Below are positions 61,889-64,000 of a stretch of 64,000 nt of DNA, piece after piece. This DNA is from an uncultured Pelagibacteraceae bacterium (GTDB lineage Bacteria; Pseudomonadota; Alphaproteobacteria; Pelagibacterales; Pelagibacteraceae): the NCBI GenBank assembly GCA_902597425.1, contig CACJXT010000001.1, positions 1-64,000 of the forward strand, given 5' to 3'. Numbering within the stretch: position 1 is the stretch's first letter; the number at the start of each line of letters is the position of its first letter. Both the position numbers and the translations under genes were made by a program. The notes below the pieces were generated by a model that searched no databases, had not been told where the DNA came from, and saw only the letters and a list, made by a program, of their open reading frames with translations.

Positions 61889-62630
61889 TTTTAATTTATC
61901 AAATCGAGTTGCAATTGTTACAGGTGGCGCACAAGGTTTTGGTCTTTCTATAACTGAAAGATTTATCCAATCAGGTGCAAAAGTTATAATATGGGATGTT
62001 GATAAAGAAGCAGCAGAAACTGCATTAAAAAAAATAAATTCAAAAAACTGCATTTATCAAATTGTTGATGTAACAAATTTTGAGAAAATAAAAAAAAATT
62101 TAATCGATATTGAAAGTAGTCACAGCAAAATAGATATCTTTATAAATAATGCTGGTATAGCAGGAATGAATACAACGGTTGCTGAATATCCATTAGAAGA
62201 ATGGAATAAAGTAATAGATTTAAATTTAAATGCTGTTTTTTATTGTTGTAAAGCTGTAGTTCCTTTTATGTTAAAAAATAATTACGGAAGAATAGTAAAT
62301 ATTGCATCAATAGCTGGTAAAGAAGGAAATCCTAATGCTAGTGCTTACAGTTCATCAAAAGCAGGAGTTGTAGGATTAACTAAATCATTAGGTAAAGAAC
62401 TTGCTTTAAAAAATATTGCTGTAAATTGTGTTACTCCCGCTGCAGCTAAAACTAGAATATTTGATCAAATGACTCAAGAACATATTGATTATATGCTTTC
62501 AAAAATACCAAGAAACAGATTTGCTAAAGTAAATGAGTTAGCATCTTTAGTAACTTGGTTAGCAAGTGAAGAAAATTCTTTTTCAACTTCAGCTGTTTTT
62601 GACCTAAGTGGAGGAAGAGCAACTTATTAG
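61881..62630 (+). CDS. short-chain dehydrogenase/reductase (SDR)
   Basis: The 249-residue enzyme has the classical SDR pattern: VTGGAQGFGLSI (about 13-24) for NAD(P) binding, NNAGIAG (about 89-95), catalytic Ser in IVNIASIAG and the Y-x3-K in AYSSSKAG (about 154-161). Asp41 after strand 2 (IIWDVDK) favours NAD. It overlaps tctA by 8 bases, so it probably oxidises the imported sugar acid or its keto product. In oxidative L-rhamnose-type pathways SDRs act on rhamnose or 2-keto-3-deoxy-acids. Confidence 0.9.
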   Translation: MINFNLSNRVAIVTGGAQGFGLSITERFIQSGAKVIIWDVDKEAAETALKKINSKNCIYQIVDVTNFEKIKKNLIDIESSHSKIDIFINNAGIAGMNTTVAEYPLEEWNKVIDLNLNAVFYCCKAVVPFMLKNNYGRIVNIASIAGKEGNPNASAYSSSKAGVVGLTKSLGKELALKNIAVNCVTPAAAKTRIFDQMTQEHIDYMLSKIPRNRFAKVNELASLVTWLASEENSFSTSAVFDLSGGRATY

Positions 62631-62632
62631 TT

Positions 62633-63535
62633 ATGCAAATAGGATTTGATGTTGGAGCAACTAAAATAGAGAGTGTTGTTTTAGAAGAAACTGGTCAAGA
62701 AAGTTTTAGAGAAAGAACGAGTTGTCCTAAAGATTATAATTCTATAATCAATAATATTGTTGAAATTACTAAAAACTTAGAAAAAAAATTAAACAAATCA
62801 CTTCCTGTTGGAGTTTGTCATCCTGGAGTTCATTCACCTCAAACAGGATTAATTAAAAATGCACCCAATTGTTACTGGATTGAAAAAAAACCTTTTCAAA
62901 AAGATTTAAGAGAAGCTTTAGGCAAAGAAATATTTTGTGAAAATGATGCAAACTGTTTTGCACTGTCTGAGTCAATAGATGGTGCCGGAAAACATTATAA
63001 AATAGTATATGGTATTATTTTAGGTTCAGGCGCAGGTGGAGGGTTGGTAATAGACAAAAAAATAGTTACTGGGCCTAACGGGCTATCCGGAGAATGGGGA
63101 CATAATCAATTACCTTATATGGCAGCAAAAAGAGAAAAACTTGATACAAATAGTTTAAGAGAGAGCGAAATTGAAAGTTTTATTTCGGGACATGGTTTGG
63201 CAAAAAAATTTAACAAAAAATATGGAAAAAATTTAAAATCTCATGAGATTTTTAATCTTTATCGACAACATGATCTTGATGCTGAAAAAATGATAGATGA
63301 ATTTAAAATCAATCTTGCGATGTCATTATCCACAATAATTAATATTCTTGATCCAGATGCTTTTATTTTTGGTGGAGGAGTTTCAAAGGAAATTGATTTT
63401 TTAAGTGAAATTGAATCAATGGTTAAAAAATTTGTTATTGGAAAAGAATACGAAGGCGTCTTCCTTAAACCAAAATACGGAGATGCAAGTGGTGTGAGGG
63501 GTGCTGCCAGATTAGGAAGAGAAGCAATTTATTAA
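62633..63535 (+). CDS. ROK-family sugar kinase
   Basis: The 300-residue protein has the N-terminal phosphate motif GFDVGATKIE (about 4-13), the acidic CENDANCFALSE (about 102-113, catalytic Asp) and GSGAGGGLVID...LSGEWGHNQL with the zinc-His start. The usual zinc Cys cluster (CxCGxxGC) seems to be absent, since the following stretch PYMAAKREKLDTNSLRES has no Cys; such zinc-less ROK kinases are known but uncommon. It may phosphorylate fructose, glucose or an aminosugar. It lies 2 bases after the SDR gene. Confidence 0.85.
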   Translation: MQIGFDVGATKIESVVLEETGQESFRERTSCPKDYNSIINNIVEITKNLEKKLNKSLPVGVCHPGVHSPQTGLIKNAPNCYWIEKKPFQKDLREALGKEIFCENDANCFALSESIDGAGKHYKIVYGIILGSGAGGGLVIDKKIVTGPNGLSGEWGHNQLPYMAAKREKLDTNSLRESEIESFISGHGLAKKFNKKYGKNLKSHEIFNLYRQHDLDAEKMIDEFKINLAMSLSTIINILDPDAFIFGGGVSKEIDFLSEIESMVKKFVIGKEYEGVFLKPKYGDASGVRGAARLGREAIY

Positions 63536-63655
63536 ATATTCCCCAAAAAAGTGAATTTATATATTTTTATTTTTTTTTTTCTCTCAAGAATAGTAGACAA
63601 TTTAGTCAAAAGTTAACATCAACTTATGGTTGAATTAAAAATTACTATTATTAAT

Positions 63656-63676
63656 TTATAGATATTATTTCTATAA
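63656..63676. promoter_or_regulatory. palindrome upstream of the sugar-binding-protein gene
   Basis: TTATAGA and TCTATAA form a 7-bp inverted repeat around 7 bases, about 50 bases before the start codon. It has the geometry of a dimeric repressor operator, but AT-rich sequence makes chance matches common. Confidence 0.3.
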
Positions 63677-63726
63677 TTCTTTTTTTTTAATTTAGTTAAT
63701 TAACAATAATAAAAAAAGAGGGAAAT

Positions 63727-64000
63727 ATGAAAAAAATATTAATTGCTCTAATTGTATTTGCGTTAGCTCCTAATTTTTCATTAGCAGGACCGAAAATTGA
63801 GGTTTTGCACTGGTGGACATCAGGAGGTGAAGCAGCTGCACTTAAAGTATTAAAAGATGACTTTGCTGCAAATGGTGGCGAATGGATGGATATGCCTGTA
63901 ACAGGTGGTGGCGGTGACGCTGCTAACGTTGCGTTAAAAGCAAGAATAGTAGCTGGCGATCCTCCTTCTGCATCACAAATCAAAGGTCCTACAATTCAAG
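63727..64000 (+). CDS. sugar ABC transporter binding protein, cut by window edge
   Basis: The visible 91 residues start at ATG 63727 behind AGAGGG. They show a signal peptide (MKKILIALIVFALAPNFSLA, cleavage before GP) and the EVLHWWTSGGEAAALKVLK segment typical of family 1 extracellular solute-binding proteins for glucose/mannose-like sugars, with GGGGDAANVALKARIVAGDPPS following. It is on the same strand as the ROK kinase, 191 bases downstream, so it may begin a separate sugar-uptake operon whose permeases lie beyond the window. Confidence 0.88.
   Translation, partial: MKKILIALIVFALAPNFSLAGPKIEVLHWWTSGGEAAALKVLKDDFAANGGEWMDMPVTGGGGDAANVALKARIVAGDPPSASQIKGPTIQ

Noticed and set aside
1-64000. 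tRNA, rRNA, CRISPR arrays, insertion sequences, prophage genes
   Set aside because: None could be recognised by reading both strands; short AT-rich repeats present are what composition predicts.

Overview
This window looks like part of a streamlined, AT-rich marine alphaproteobacterium of the SAR11 / HIMB59 (AEGEAN-169) kind. The evidence is a low GC content (about 30 percent by eye), genes packed with gaps or overlaps of a few bases, a rhodopsin gene, and many catabolic and transport genes for small organic nitrogen and carbon compounds. The assignment rests on style and gene content; no phylogenetic marker was available. I saw no rRNA, tRNA, CRISPR array, insertion sequence or phage gene.

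Layout. 1-4050 (minus): alpha/beta hydrolase (cut by the window edge), AA_synth-family protein, ThDP-dependent enzyme and luciferase-like flavin enzyme, one operon. 4324-6098 (plus): an isolated rfbF-rfbG pair for a CDP-deoxysugar. 6207-10609 (minus): MetX-like hydrolase, glutamine-synthetase-like ligase, EutQ-like cupin, GloA-like protein and a Rieske oxygenase; facing it, 10706-13077 (plus) has a second Rieske oxygenase and a hydroxyacid dehydrogenase. 13083-20157: further oxygenases, a ureohydrolase overlapping a PhyH dioxygenase, and a TauD / PhnZ-like HD / GMC operon. 20162-21270: thioesterase and ParA-like ATPase.

21589-32845 (plus) reads as one long operon. A divergent rhodopsin (D79, T83, T90 at the three pump positions) is followed by a flotillin-like SPFH protein, an SCP2-like protein, an alpha/beta hydrolase, both subunits of an N,N-dimethylformamidase-type amidohydrolase, a small protein, a sodium:solute symporter, an iron alcohol dehydrogenase and a metallo-beta-lactamase-fold hydrolase. 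BioY (biotin uptake) follows.

47082-33464 (minus) is the most striking unit. It holds a ribose-type ABC importer (binding protein, double ATPase, two enlarged permeases) followed by PxpA, a biotin carboxylase fused to PxpB, PxpC and a short biotin carrier. Together these resemble a split urea-carboxylase-like enzyme beside an ATP-dependent lactamase. A 175-residue protein inside the operon consists largely of two short motifs that recur elsewhere in the operon: Y-x3-D-x3-F in the fusion-protein linker, and a C-terminal tail starting IKVVDF in the ATPase and PxpC. I infer a possible docking system joining importer and enzymes.

47278-56656: small secreted proteins, class II aldolase, BKACE enzyme, C69-like hydrolase with Ser in place of the usual Cys, moaEDCA, PhyH dioxygenase, GYD protein, aldehyde dehydrogenase and a second GloA-like protein. 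56672-64000: rhamnonate-dehydratase-like enzyme, PdxA-like dehydrogenase, TctCBA transporter, SDR, ROK kinase and the start of a sugar-binding protein, together suggesting sugar-acid catabolism. Strong hairpins lie in the first codons of the genes that follow two binding-protein genes (45810-45840 and 59921-59958), which suggests that transporter stoichiometry is set by RNA structure.
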